DNA from: Cryoendolithus antarcticus
Taxonomy: Eukaryota; Ascomycota; Dothideomycetes; Cladosporiales; Cladosporiaceae
Direction of reading: 5' to 3'
NCBI GenBank assembly: GCA_002077065.1
Contig: NAJO01000025.1
Coordinates: 248,001-312,000 of the forward strand
DNA length: 64,000 nucleotides
Shown: positions 55,240 to 64,000 of the stretch, in pieces
How positions within the stretch are numbered: position 1 is the first letter of the stretch
Layout: each line of letters opens with the position of its first letter
Notes under the pieces: model-generated
The model's input: the letters and a program-made list of their open reading frames with translations, nothing else
Databases searched by the model: none
Told to the model about the DNA's origin: nothing
Program-made: the position numbers and the translations under genes

Positions 55240-56054
55240 CTACGTTGCACGACTCACTGGTTGCTGACAGCGTGCCTTTGCTGCCCTAGGTGCGCTGCTG
55301 GGCGTTGCAAAAGCCCCGTCTACCGCCAGAATGACGCCAACAGCGCTGTCTTGCCGGCGCACGTCTCCACGCTCATGAGAGACACCCATCTCGACTGCCG
55401 TACCGACACCACACCCGTCCATCTCAGGCGATCCACGTTCTACGTCGTTGCCATCGACCTCCCATACTGCAGCCTGATAGTGGGGTTCCTGCACGATGTA
55501 CTCGACATTGCAAGCCGTCTCTACAGTCTGCTTAATGACAGCCATCAAACCGTGGCATGTCATCCTGACAAGCTCTTGAGAGAACTCGGTAGCATGGCCA
55601 AGCATCGTAGCGGCCGTCGACATACGAATCCCCGCCTCGCAGGTGACCTTCGATCGGGTTCTTGCAAGTGAATCGACGAGGGTAAGCCACACATTTGCGA
55701 ATACGAGCTGGAAAGCTGCGTTGTCCAGGTTTGCTTAGGACGAAAGGTAAGTTGCTGCACATTATCGATACGTTGGCGTGACTTACAACTGCCGCCCTGA
55801 AAAGGCACGCCGAACCGACCAAATAGCGTTTGTTGATCCACCTGTATGCGGATCTCTGCCGTGACGAGCAGCTTGCTAATCTTGCCTTGGAGGTAGTGGG
55901 CCGTCTCGGCATCGCGTTGCTCCTCCGTCTCGTAATTGTTGAAGCTCATGCGGAGATGGGCTTTGCAGTTGCTTGTCACTTGGTTACTGTTGCGGAGAAA
56001 ATGGATCATGCTGTTCCTAGCCGAGCGCGCTTCTTCATTGAGTATGGGCGCCAT
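55240..56054 (-). CDS. Unknown two-exon hypothetical protein
   Basis: Exon 1 (55787–56054) begins MAPILNEEARSARNSMIHFL and reads through LQGKISKLLVTAEIRIQVDQ. An intron at 55716–55786 (GTAAGT…ACGCAG) then restores the frame as FQGGSSFQLVFANVWLTLVD, giving 247 residues. The first 200 residues are helical, with regular spacing (TMLGHATEFSQELV, CHGLMAVIKQTVETACNVEY), and resemble small cytosolic hypothetical proteins of this fungal class. The tail is rich in Gly, Val and Ala and looks unconserved. A possible third exon lies downstream. No function is recognised and I am not certain the gene is expressed. The clean splice and phase are the main support. Confidence 0.5.
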
Positions 56055-56619
56055 TGCTGAGGAGATGGAGTCTGACGAGGAACGGACGAGTGGTATCGAT
56101 GGAGGCAAGCGGGAGAAGTTGATACAAAGACGACTCACTGATCATGTTCCTGAGGCATTACCCTGCCCCTGATCTCGACGTTGCCTCGCCGGGCACAGAT
56201 ATAGCTGCATTACGTAGAAGAGACTTGGAGATCTATGAGGCCGCTGTCTGGGTACGGCATGTTCCACTGCAAGGCTGGCCTGAGGTGCCGACCACGCAGC
56301 AGCTCATGACAGAGCAGCGGACGAGCAGTCTCTTTGGGTCATCGCAATGGCGACCAAGGCACCGCATCGCGTCCATGAAATGCCAAGTCATGGAGAGTAG
56401 GTGACTATTGGTAAAGGTAGATGATGCAGTGCAGACACGATCATCTGAAACACCACGCGCCAAGCCAGCGTGGACGCATGGATGCACGTTGACGTGGAGC
56501 TCAGCAGGCGTCAAGCGAGAGCTGCACGTGTGAGTGCTTGCTATCTTCAATCGCACCATGTAGTCGCGAAATATTTCTGCCCGGTCTTCCATGACCGTGG
56601 CATTGGCCATACATCCACA
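56055..56619. other. Divergent intergenic region
   Basis: This 0.57 kb gap lies between the unknown gene and the divergent hydrolase gene and is presumably the promoter of both. No conserved frame was seen. Confidence 0.5.
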
Positions 56620-58809
56620 ATGGACTCCAAGTCACAGCCAAATCATGCCTCGTCCTTGGACCGCCGTCCAGTCCCTCCCCCACTCCCACCCCGCCAGCCC
56701 ACCCAAGATGCGCCCCCGGCCTACGACTCGATCCCAGACCCGCCCGAAGCGATGCTGGACCGCTCATGGGCAGATCAGGACCCTCGCCGTCTCTCTACGG
56801 ATTCACTCACACCGCACGAATCAAATAAGCAAGGCGGCCGTAGAAAACTACTCATGATCTACATTCACGGGTTCATGGGCAACGAGACGTCTTTCCGCTC
56901 CTTCCCAGCTCATGTGCATAATTTGCTCACTGTGCTGCTGGCCGAGACGCATGTCGTGCACTCGAAGCTGTACCCACGGTATCGGTCGAAGCGAAATATT
57001 CGATTCGCTCGGGATGATTTCAGCAGCTGGCTAGAACCGCATGAGGGGAGTGATGTGGATGTAGTGCTGCTGGGGCATAGCATGGGTGGACTGGTGTCGG
57101 CGGAAGTCGCCATCATGCCACCTGCTCCGCCTGCGAGTCGACCACTGAAGCATCGGATCTTAGGCACGGTTAACTACGATGTGCCCTTCTTGGGCATGCA
57201 TCCTGGTGTTGTGAAGAGTGGATTGGCCTCGCTCTTCGCTGCAGCACCAGAGGCACCGACAGACAAGTGGAGTGGTACTACGCTGGCACCCTCAGAGAGC
57301 GCGTCCGGCTCAGATCCAACCTCTCCTTCTGTGGTGCACGCGGACACCTTCTGGCAGCCGCCGAATCCAGATCCGAATTACAATCCAGCGTTTCAGAACG
57401 ATCAGCTACTCCCTGTACGGAAGGGCTGGGCCAATGCGCTCCATTTCGTGCACAAGCACTCCGACAGCTTGGGCAAGGCTACAAAGCAGCTGGTGACTTC
57501 GCACATGGAGTTCGGCGGAGCCATGGCGAACTACGGGGAGCTGAAAGCGAGATATGGGAAGATACGAGCTCTGGAGGAAGAGGATGGCAGAGTGCGGAAG
57601 AGCGTAGTAGAGTATCAGCAGAACGTGCCTCCAGCGAGAGTGCGCTTCGTGAACTACTACACTGCTTGCCACGGTCGACCGAAGGTGGAGAAGAAGGAAG
57701 ATGAACAGGATCTGCCTGTGGGCGTCGGCGGAGATGCTTCGCTGGACGTGCAGTCTACCCCGAATGCTTCAGCCAAGGGCTCGAGGACGCCCAGTCCTCG
57801 CATTTCGCTCGAAGAGTACCGCGCAGACGGTACGCTCGAGCGTAAGCCTCCTGAGATACCTTCCGATGACGACGACTTCGAAGGCTACCACAGCACAGCC
57901 GACACAGCATCGCTCAACGGAATGCAGCACATGGATCCCCATCCCGAGCCGGAGCGCGATCACTCCCCTGAGCCCATTCCCATATCGCCGACAGATACGA
58001 TGCAGACTCTCGATTCACGCACCGCCTCTCTATCACTGACAGCTTCATTGCCACCCATACCTGACCTCCCACCCGCACCTCCACCACTGAACACAAGCTT
58101 TATCTTCGACAAAGACACCAAGAAGCTAGTTGAGAAAGAGCACGCGCGCAGTGTGAAAGCTTACGAGAAAGCTGCCGCAGATCGAGAAAAGATGATCAAG
58201 GAGCGGGAGAAGCTGGAGAAGCGACGTGCAGAGAAAGCAGACCGGGAAGCGGAGAAGGCCAAGAAGGCAGCACAGAAGAAGGCGAAGAAAAAATCTGAGA
58301 GCAAGCGAGAGCTCACGCACTTGGAGCGGGAGCTAGAACGCCTAGCGGACGAGAAAGAGCGCATGGACCGCGAAGGCCGTCGAATGCGCGGCGAGCCTGA
58401 CCCTCCGCCGACCAGGGGATCTAGCATGTCCTCCGGATATACGACAGAGTACGAGCTCTCCCGGCAAGTGTCTACCAGTCAGCCAGTCACGCGGACCACT
58501 TCTCTCGCACCCTCCACGACTAATGCCTCCCTTGCACCATCCACCACGAACACCTCCACAACCAGCAAGTCCACTAAACCGCCCAAAGAGAAGAAACCCA
58601 AGCACGCTGGCCCGCCTAAAGATCGCAAATTCTGCTCCCTGCCGCCTAAGGATTCAGCTGGACAGCTTGATCCTTGTTGGGTGCGGGTGTTTATGAAGGA
58701 CGTGGATGAGGTTGGGGCGCATTGCGGGCTGTTCTTCGTAGATGAGCGGTATGAAAGGTTGGTTGGGGAGACGGCGGAGCGGGTTGAGGGGTGGGTGAGG
58801 GGGATGTGA
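56620..58809 (+). CDS. DUF676-like α/β-hydrolase (putative lipase) with coiled-coil tail
   Basis: The 729-residue product starts at the Met at 56620 (MDSKSQPNHASSLD); the frame is open upstream, but that part lacks any family feature. After a Pro-rich N terminus (PVPPPLPPRQ) comes an α/β-hydrolase core: LLMIYIHGFMGNETSF (oxyanion region), VHSKLYPRYRSKRNI, and the nucleophile elbow VVLLGHSMGGLVSAE (Ser in GHSMGG). NYDVPFLGMHPGVV follows. The C-terminal half has disordered acidic stretches, a long Lys/Glu/Arg coiled coil (EKEHARSVKAYEK to ERLADEKERMD), a Ser/Thr-rich region and a conserved last block (FCSLPPKDSAGQLDPCWVRV) typical of this fungal hydrolase family. The reaction, probably a lipid ester cleavage, is inferred from the fold only. 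Confidence 0.85.
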   Translation: MDSKSQPNHASSLDRRPVPPPLPPRQPTQDAPPAYDSIPDPPEAMLDRSWADQDPRRLSTDSLTPHESNKQGGRRKLLMIYIHGFMGNETSFRSFPAHVHNLLTVLLAETHVVHSKLYPRYRSKRNIRFARDDFSSWLEPHEGSDVDVVLLGHSMGGLVSAEVAIMPPAPPASRPLKHRILGTVNYDVPFLGMHPGVVKSGLASLFAAAPEAPTDKWSGTTLAPSESASGSDPTSPSVVHADTFWQPPNPDPNYNPAFQNDQLLPVRKGWANALHFVHKHSDSLGKATKQLVTSHMEFGGAMANYGELKARYGKIRALEEEDGRVRKSVVEYQQNVPPARVRFVNYYTACHGRPKVEKKEDEQDLPVGVGGDASLDVQSTPNASAKGSRTPSPRISLEEYRADGTLERKPPEIPSDDDDFEGYHSTADTASLNGMQHMDPHPEPERDHSPEPIPISPTDTMQTLDSRTASLSLTASLPPIPDLPPAPPPLNTSFIFDKDTKKLVEKEHARSVKAYEKAAADREKMIKEREKLEKRRAEKADREAEKAKKAAQKKAKKKSESKRELTHLERELERLADEKERMDREGRRMRGEPDPPPTRGSSMSSGYTTEYELSRQVSTSQPVTRTTSLAPSTTNASLAPSTTNTSTTSKSTKPPKEKKPKHAGPPKDRKFCSLPPKDSAGQLDPCWVRVFMKDVDEVGAHCGLFFVDERYERLVGETAERVEGWVRGM

Positions 58810-59313
58810 GGTCTATGACGAAGGAGGTAGAGCATGGGTGAAACGTAGATATGTGATCTTACATGACACGTGCAACAATTGCAAATGATATATCACCTGG
58901 CTGATAGCTAAGGTAGTCTATGCCTCCTACATAGACTCCAAGTAGGCGTCTCATACACCGCGCCACCACACCTACAATCCAGTAGCCGAACTCATTCTGC
59001 TCACTCGAACTTCAGCTTCAGCTCACTTATGATTCTTACTCAAGCTTCAGCTTCAGCTTCAGGTACAATCAAGTCCTCAAGAGGAAATCACGGCGCTCCG
59101 GAGAGCAGGCATGCCTCACCTGAAGGCCGCACAATGACCCAATCTCGTTGAAATAATGTAGTCTCGGCGCACGGCCAGAGAGAGTACCATTTCACAGCCT
59201 CTGCGCTCTCAAATATGTGCGTGGAGTGGTCTCCGCGCCTTGAAGTCTTCTGCGCGCTGGACATGGAGCATGGTACCGCCGTCGAACACGTGCTGCAAAT
59301 TCCTGCTCCAATT
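58810..59313. other. Intergenic between convergent hydrolase and MED31
   Basis: This 0.5 kb gap holds two 3' UTRs. A TTCAGC repeat is present (listed separately). Nothing else is recognised. Confidence 0.6.
59009..59064. repeat. TTCAGC hexamer clusters
   Basis: Two short runs of CTTCAGCTTCAG (59011–59023 and 59044–59063) lie 20 bases apart within the convergent 3' regions. No function is evident. Confidence 0.7.
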
Positions 59314-59872
59314 TCACGTAGCCGATGCGCCATCAGCTGCTGCCTGTCCGCCCTCGTAAGCAGCAGCAATGCCCTCATTCACCATCCGTTCGATCAGTCC
59401 TGGGTTTAGCAGATCACGTCGAAAATCCTCGTGCTGCAGTAGTTCGAGGTTCTTAAGCGTCGGGCCGGGGTATCTACGCAGTCGGTCAGTCCACGTGGGG
59501 GGATCGGAGGGGGAGGGATTAAATGTACGTTAGGTAGACTAGATACTCTGGCTGAGTGAAGTACAAGAGGTATTTTAGATAAGCGATGAACTCGGGGAAG
59601 GCGAAGTATTGCTGCGTAGCGAGGTGGTGGAGGTAGAGGGGGGAGGAGAGGGCTTGGACGAACTGGAAGGTTGTACTTAGCTTTCGGTGCTATACTTCAG
59701 AAATGAGCCTATAAATGGGAAGTAGGAGCACCCGCAGCGCATACGTCCAAAGGGGAGGAACATGAGGACGTGGCAGACTCACCTCGAGCTCGATCTCGAA
59801 CCTCGTTGCGCCGTTGAAGGTCTCTCCTTCCTTGGATGCACCAGCAACGCCGTTCGTCTTCGGCGCCGCCAT
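59314..59872 (-). CDS. MED31: Mediator middle-module subunit MED31 (Soh1)
   Basis: MED31 is a small conserved Mediator subunit acting in the nucleus. Three exons (59783–59872, 59529–59662, 59314–59473) give 127 residues. Exon 1 supplies TRFEIELE. An intron (GTGAGT…TTCCAG) joins it to FVQALSSPLYLHHLATQQYF and YLKYLLYFTQPEYLVYL, and a 55-base intron (GTACAT…GCGTAG, branch CTGAC) joins that to TYPGPTLKNLELLQHEDFR and NPGLIERMVNEG. These blocks cover the full Soh1 domain. The phases add up exactly (90 + 134 + 160 nt). Thr in VYL-TYPGP replaces the more common Arg. No single reading frame reveals this gene because the exons are short. It is divergent from Pal1. Confidence 0.93.
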
Positions 59873-60839
59873 GGTGTGGTCAGGTCTGTAGCCTCAGCGA
59901 AGCTCACGCCTCTTGCTATCCAGACAGTCCCAGTGACTTCAGCAACCACTACCTCGACGTTTGCACAAGTCTGGCTCGGCAGCTTCGACCACAAGGTGCT
60001 TCGGGTGTCGTCGAACCGCGGTTTGTGATTCCAATCACAGACCTGCAGGCGAGCAACTACCGCAACGGGCTAGAACGGGATGAGCCTGATGTACGTGCGC
60101 GTGCTTTGGTCTGTGGTGGCGTTGGTTTCTCCGCACTCTGGCTTCGGGAGGGAGCCGAGATCGCTTGAAGTGAAGGATTGATGAGATTTTGACAGGTGTG
60201 GTGCGGTGATGACAGGATGGTGTTGTGAAGTAGGTGCTTGATCGCACGATGCAAAAGGATGTCAGCGCATGTGCAAGTAGCTATATACGGTGGAACTCGG
60301 TACAGATGATGCTAGAAATGCAAGAAGTGGCTCGATCTGAGGCCCATGTACCGGCCGCTAGTGAAGGGAGAAGGTTGTCGGTCACGAGGGACCCTGGCGA
60401 TGAAGACAGGCACATGAGCTGCAGCAAAGGGAAGGGCGAAAGGCTAATATCGTCACGTTGCGTGTTGACATGTGTACCGCGCAACACTCGATCCTGTCTT
60501 CACTCTTTCACTAAGAAAGCGATCCACGGCAAGCGCATCATCAGCCCAGCCGCAGGTGTATTCTTCCACTCTACTTCCCATATTGCCAGACCCGCTCCGA
60601 CAGCCTCCATCGTCACCGCTGCGTGTATCCGCACATCAAGAAACCCCACCCCCTGGCCCTGCGCGAGCGCCCAAAACCCTGGACTTCTGTTCCTGGATCC
60701 TCGCTCTATACCCAGCAGCTTTTAGCATACCGCGCGTTCGCACACCATAACACAGACGTCACAACACGATAAGGAGAGATAAGGGCCGCATACCACACAG
60801 CGAACAGCACAGCGCCAACTTCTGTCAGGGCCAAGCGCC
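59873..60839. other. Divergent promoter region MED31 / Pal1
   Basis: This 0.97 kb gap lies between divergent starts. Frames of 60–160 codons on both strands have no conserved sequence. The part next to Pal1 (about 60.5–60.8 kb) is C-rich with CTC/TCC tracts, as in long fungal 5' UTRs. Confidence 0.5.
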
Positions 60840-62926
60840 ATGGCCGCCGTCATGCCAGGTACGCGTCCGCCATCCTCACTCCCCTGACTTGTGCTGTGAT
60901 TTCTCACCACACTGCTGCTGCTGCTGTCCGCCTTGTCGAACACTGCGAGCAAAGCAATCCCAGCTGCGCGCTCTCCTGTTTCACCCTCCGCCGATCACTG
61001 ACATCAGCCCGCCCACCAACAATTCACCCGATCTGCGCAGAACACACAACATACCACTGACAACACACTTTCCACCACAACAGCAGATAAATCCGCCCTG
61101 AACCTCTCTTCCAACAACCCTTTCCGCAACCGCGCCACTTCGCCCGCAGCTGTCGCCTCAACTTCACCGCGAAGTCTCGAACCCCCTGCCGCGCCGCCGT
61201 CTCGCGATCATAGGATGTCGCGTAATCCGTTCTTGGATGCGAGTGAGCTGTCACCGCCAAAGGGCGATGTGAATGGGCTGACGAGCGAGATATTCGTAAG
61301 TTGCACTGATTCCATGTGATGGGTGAAGGGAGATTGCGGTGTATGCAGGTGGCCGCGGGGGTGGTGGAACTGTCATGTATCACATTTGAGCATGTGAGGG
61401 GTGCTGGATTTGCAATGCCACGTCTTCGCAGCGTGGTTTGGCATAGAGATTGTTCAGGGCAGTGCAAGATGGCAATGGAGCGCTTTCAACGGTGGCGCGA
61501 GGCATTTGCTGACTCTTACTCGCCGCAGAATGATCTCTCGCTGCTTGATAAAGATGGTAATGGTAAGCAACGGCATTCTCTGTGAAGTCTAGGCAGCACA
61601 CTAATCGAACGCCAGGAACCTCAGTAACACGCGCGCCACCACCAAGAGCAGGCACACTTCCAGTCAATGGCTCACGCCAAGCTGCACCAGCGGGTTCTAG
61701 CAGTCGACCAAACGGACCACCACCACCTTATGCCGGAGCACCACGCAGCCCAGACAAACGTGAGCCTCCTCGCAGACCGCGTGGCATGTCTGAATCATCA
61801 GTGATGGACAAGGAGCGTGACATCCGAAGGGAGCGCGAGCGTGCGGATCGCCCACCCCGTACGGAGTCAGAGGAGCGCCGTAGACGCGAGAGGCGCCGAG
61901 AGCGTGAGGAGCGACACAAGCGTGAGAAGGAAAAGGTCCGCGCGGGAGCAGGCGGCGCACGCATGAAGAAGCCGCAGGGATTGGACATCATTGATCAGCT
62001 TGATGTGACTGGCATTTATGGGCAAGGACGTGAGTGTTGAATTTTCGTGATGCATGCACTTCAAGGGCACTAACTCCAAGCCAGTCTTCCACCACGACGG
62101 CCCTTTCGACGCCTGCAATCCCCATCGCAACCACCACAAAGCCCGCGGTCCAGCACCCATGCAAGCCTTCCCAGCTAACAGCGCCAACATGGCTCTCGGC
62201 GGCAGCGGTCCGCTGAACTCCCGCATCGACCTCGACCGCTTCCACGGCCGCGGCGAAGAAGCCTTCGAAGCCTTCACCACAACCCGCAAACCCCAGCCGG
62301 CGGTCGTAGACCCCACGGCCCGCGCCGAGCCAGTCCATGGCGAGGAGACAGTCGGGCTAGGCACCAGCACTTTCCTCGAAGGCGCGCCGGCCTCTCGCCG
62401 CGACTTGCAACGCCGCGACTCCGAGGACGTATCCCAGATGACTGGCGGTGCTATGGGAGGCGGACTTTCGAGGAAGAAGTCCATCGCCCAGCGCTTCCGC
62501 GGGATGTCGAATACCCGCCGCACGCCTGTGGGTGACAACTACCGCTCACCTGACGCACGTTATGACTTGCAGGATGGGCAGATGAATCATTTGGGTGTGC
62601 AGAGTGCCGGTGGGCCGGTCAGGGCGAAGTATACTCGGGATAACGAGATTAACCCTTTCGATAATGACTACGAGAATGCTTATGAGAAGAAGGGTGCGCA
62701 GATCAAGATTGCGGAGAGTGAGAGCCGGCCTTTGGTGGCGAAGACTAGTCCGCCGCGGGTGGGAGGTGCGAGCGTGTTGACTAGGAGTGTGACCGCTGAT
62801 AGTGGGGCGTTGCGGCCGGGGAGTGGGAATGGAGAGGAGGGGAAGAGTAGTGGAGGTGGAGGATTCCTGAATAGGATGAAGAGTCTGAAGGGCGGTCGTA
62901 GAGCGCGACCAGACAGGGGAGATTAA
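60840..62926 (+). CDS. PAL1: Pal1-family cell morphology protein
   Basis: Pal1 proteins are cortical proteins linked to cell shape and endocytosis (S. pombe Pal1). Five exons (60840–60858, 61087–61295, 61529–61562, 61616–62029, 62085–62926) give 505 residues with consistent phases. The first exon is only MAAVMP plus one base. The second gives NLSSNNPFRNRATSP. The fourth carries the basic RRRERRREREERHKREKE stretch and ends KKPQGLDIIDQLDVTGIYGQG. The fifth continues LFHHDGPFDACNPHRN, APMQAFPANSANMALGG and a Ser/Arg-rich tail with NEINPFDNDY. The LDIIDQLDVTGIYG to FHHDGPFDACNPHRN block, split by an intron, is the Pal1 signature. NPF motifs (NNPFRN, RNPFLD, INPFDN) are known EH-domain ligands and support an endocytic role. 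The small third exon is the least certain. Confidence 0.9.
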
Positions 62927-64000
62927 GATGGCGAGAGGGTGTGGGAGGTAGCGGAAGACTTGTCCATCTCTTTTGTGGGACATAGATTGGATTACTACGG
63001 TGCTGCGAGCGGGAGTGGGTGGGGGCGTAATGGTGCGGCGTACCCAGGGTTCATCAAAAACGCAGAGATCGTATTGAATTACTTCACTGCGTCAACCACT
63101 TACCGCCTGTCAAGGTTCACACATGTACGTCCCGGTCAGATTGTCTTGCTCCGTGGAGGTTATGTCCTTGCCTAGACAGCGAGACGGCGAAACGGATTTT
63201 CCGAAGCACTGCAATGCACATTTCGGGCTATCGTGATCACATCTCTAATAGCGTAGGAGCATTCTTAAATCTGGAGAGAGCGAAGGCGGCAGTATGAATA
63301 CTGCAGATAGGGAGCGAGGTCTATGATTTCACATTGTATCCGTTGCAGCCACATCGGCGCCCTATTGTCTCCCCAACCCTCACTTCCCCTGGCCCCCGAC
63401 TTTGCTCCTTCCCTTGGCTAACTCGACGACCGCGAGATCGGAGTCCTGCCCACCATCCTCTCAACACACTGTCATTTGTCCAATCAAACTCTCTTCTCCT
63501 AAATCATCACCCTGATCAGAAACTTGCCCATCGCTGGCCCGTAAGCCACGCTCCTGCTTCACACCCCGAAGTCCGTCCTAGCCACTCCGGCTTGCCGTGC
63601 CCTTGTCCACCACCTTGCTCCACCTCATTCATGAGCTTCGCACTCCTCCAACCCATCCTCGGGCTATGGGTTCTACAGCGTAGCACAAGCCAGCTCCACG
63701 ATCGCGAATTCGTTGCTTAGCTGTGTGCTGCACTGTGGAGCTGTCATCGCGCCCTCCCCTCCCAAGCCCGCAAACGCTCCAGGCGAGCGAAAGCACTGCC
63801 ACAGCAAGATGACGTCGAGAGCGAGATCATCGACCGCAAGGTCGTAGCTCGACTCAATCTGCCTCCAGCTGTGCCAGTGCCGATGCTGGTCCCACCTTCT
63901 CAGCCCTCAATGTGTCAGCCGTACACCCTCTCCTCTCGAATTCTGCTGCAGCCCTTCTGTCGTCAACGACTCCGTTGGCCTCCACGACGTGGCGTCAAGT
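62927..64000. other. Downstream region to window end
   Basis: The last 1.07 kb holds the Pal1 3' UTR and unassigned sequence. A frame at 63334–63720 is Pro/Ser-rich without motifs. Past 63.7 kb the sequence is C-rich and may be the 5' region of a gene beyond the window. No feature is supported. Confidence 0.4.

Noticed and set aside
1..64000. CRISPR arrays, bacterial operons or riboswitches
   Set aside because: The window is eukaryotic (spliced genes, fungal families); no regularly spaced repeats were found.

Overview
This is nuclear DNA from a filamentous ascomycete. The evidence is short GT–AG introns (about 45–220 nt) with CTGAC/CTAAC-type branch sites, gene families restricted to Pezizomycotina (DUF3074, Pal1, Pff1, spherulin-4) and roughly 53% GC. 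Protein style suggests a Dothideomycete, perhaps a capnodialean or mycosphaerellalean species, but that placement is an inference. All gene models were built by hand from reading frames, splice sites and remembered family signatures. No database search was run.

Layout. 0–3 kb: a small membrane-anchored protein and a decayed ubiquitin-like-domain gene. 3–25 kb: housekeeping genes. These are sterol O-acyltransferase (three exons), Mediator tail subunit MED15, a fungal membrane protein of unknown role, a TPR–SET gene carrying several inactivating lesions, a DUF3074 protein, an enolase-superfamily sugar-acid dehydratase and the vacuolar membrane protease Pff1. 25–50 kb: a carbohydrate gene cluster (below). 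51–63 kb: a GH5 glucanase-like enzyme, a Ure2-type glutathione S-transferase, an unknown two-exon gene, a GHSMGG serine hydrolase, MED31 and the cell-morphology protein Pal1.

The centre of interest is 25.1–50.3 kb. It holds homologues of all five genes of the galactosaminogalactan (GAG) exopolysaccharide cluster known from Aspergillus fumigatus: a giant membrane GT4 glycosyltransferase (gtb3/gt4C), spherulin-4 hydrolase (sph3, GH135), UDP-glucose 4-epimerase (uge3), endo-galactosaminidase (ega3, GH114) and the GAG deacetylase (agd3). In that pathway the epimerase supplies UDP-Gal and UDP-GalNAc, the GT4 protein polymerises and exports the chain, Sph3 and Ega3 trim or process it, and Agd3 de-N-acetylates it outside the cell so that it becomes cationic and adhesive. 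What is unusual here is that sph3 is present three times: two tandem, membrane-anchored, three-exon copies and one intronless, secreted copy. The cluster is also spread out, with several 1–2.7 kb gene-poor gaps, one of which contains a degenerate tandem duplication.
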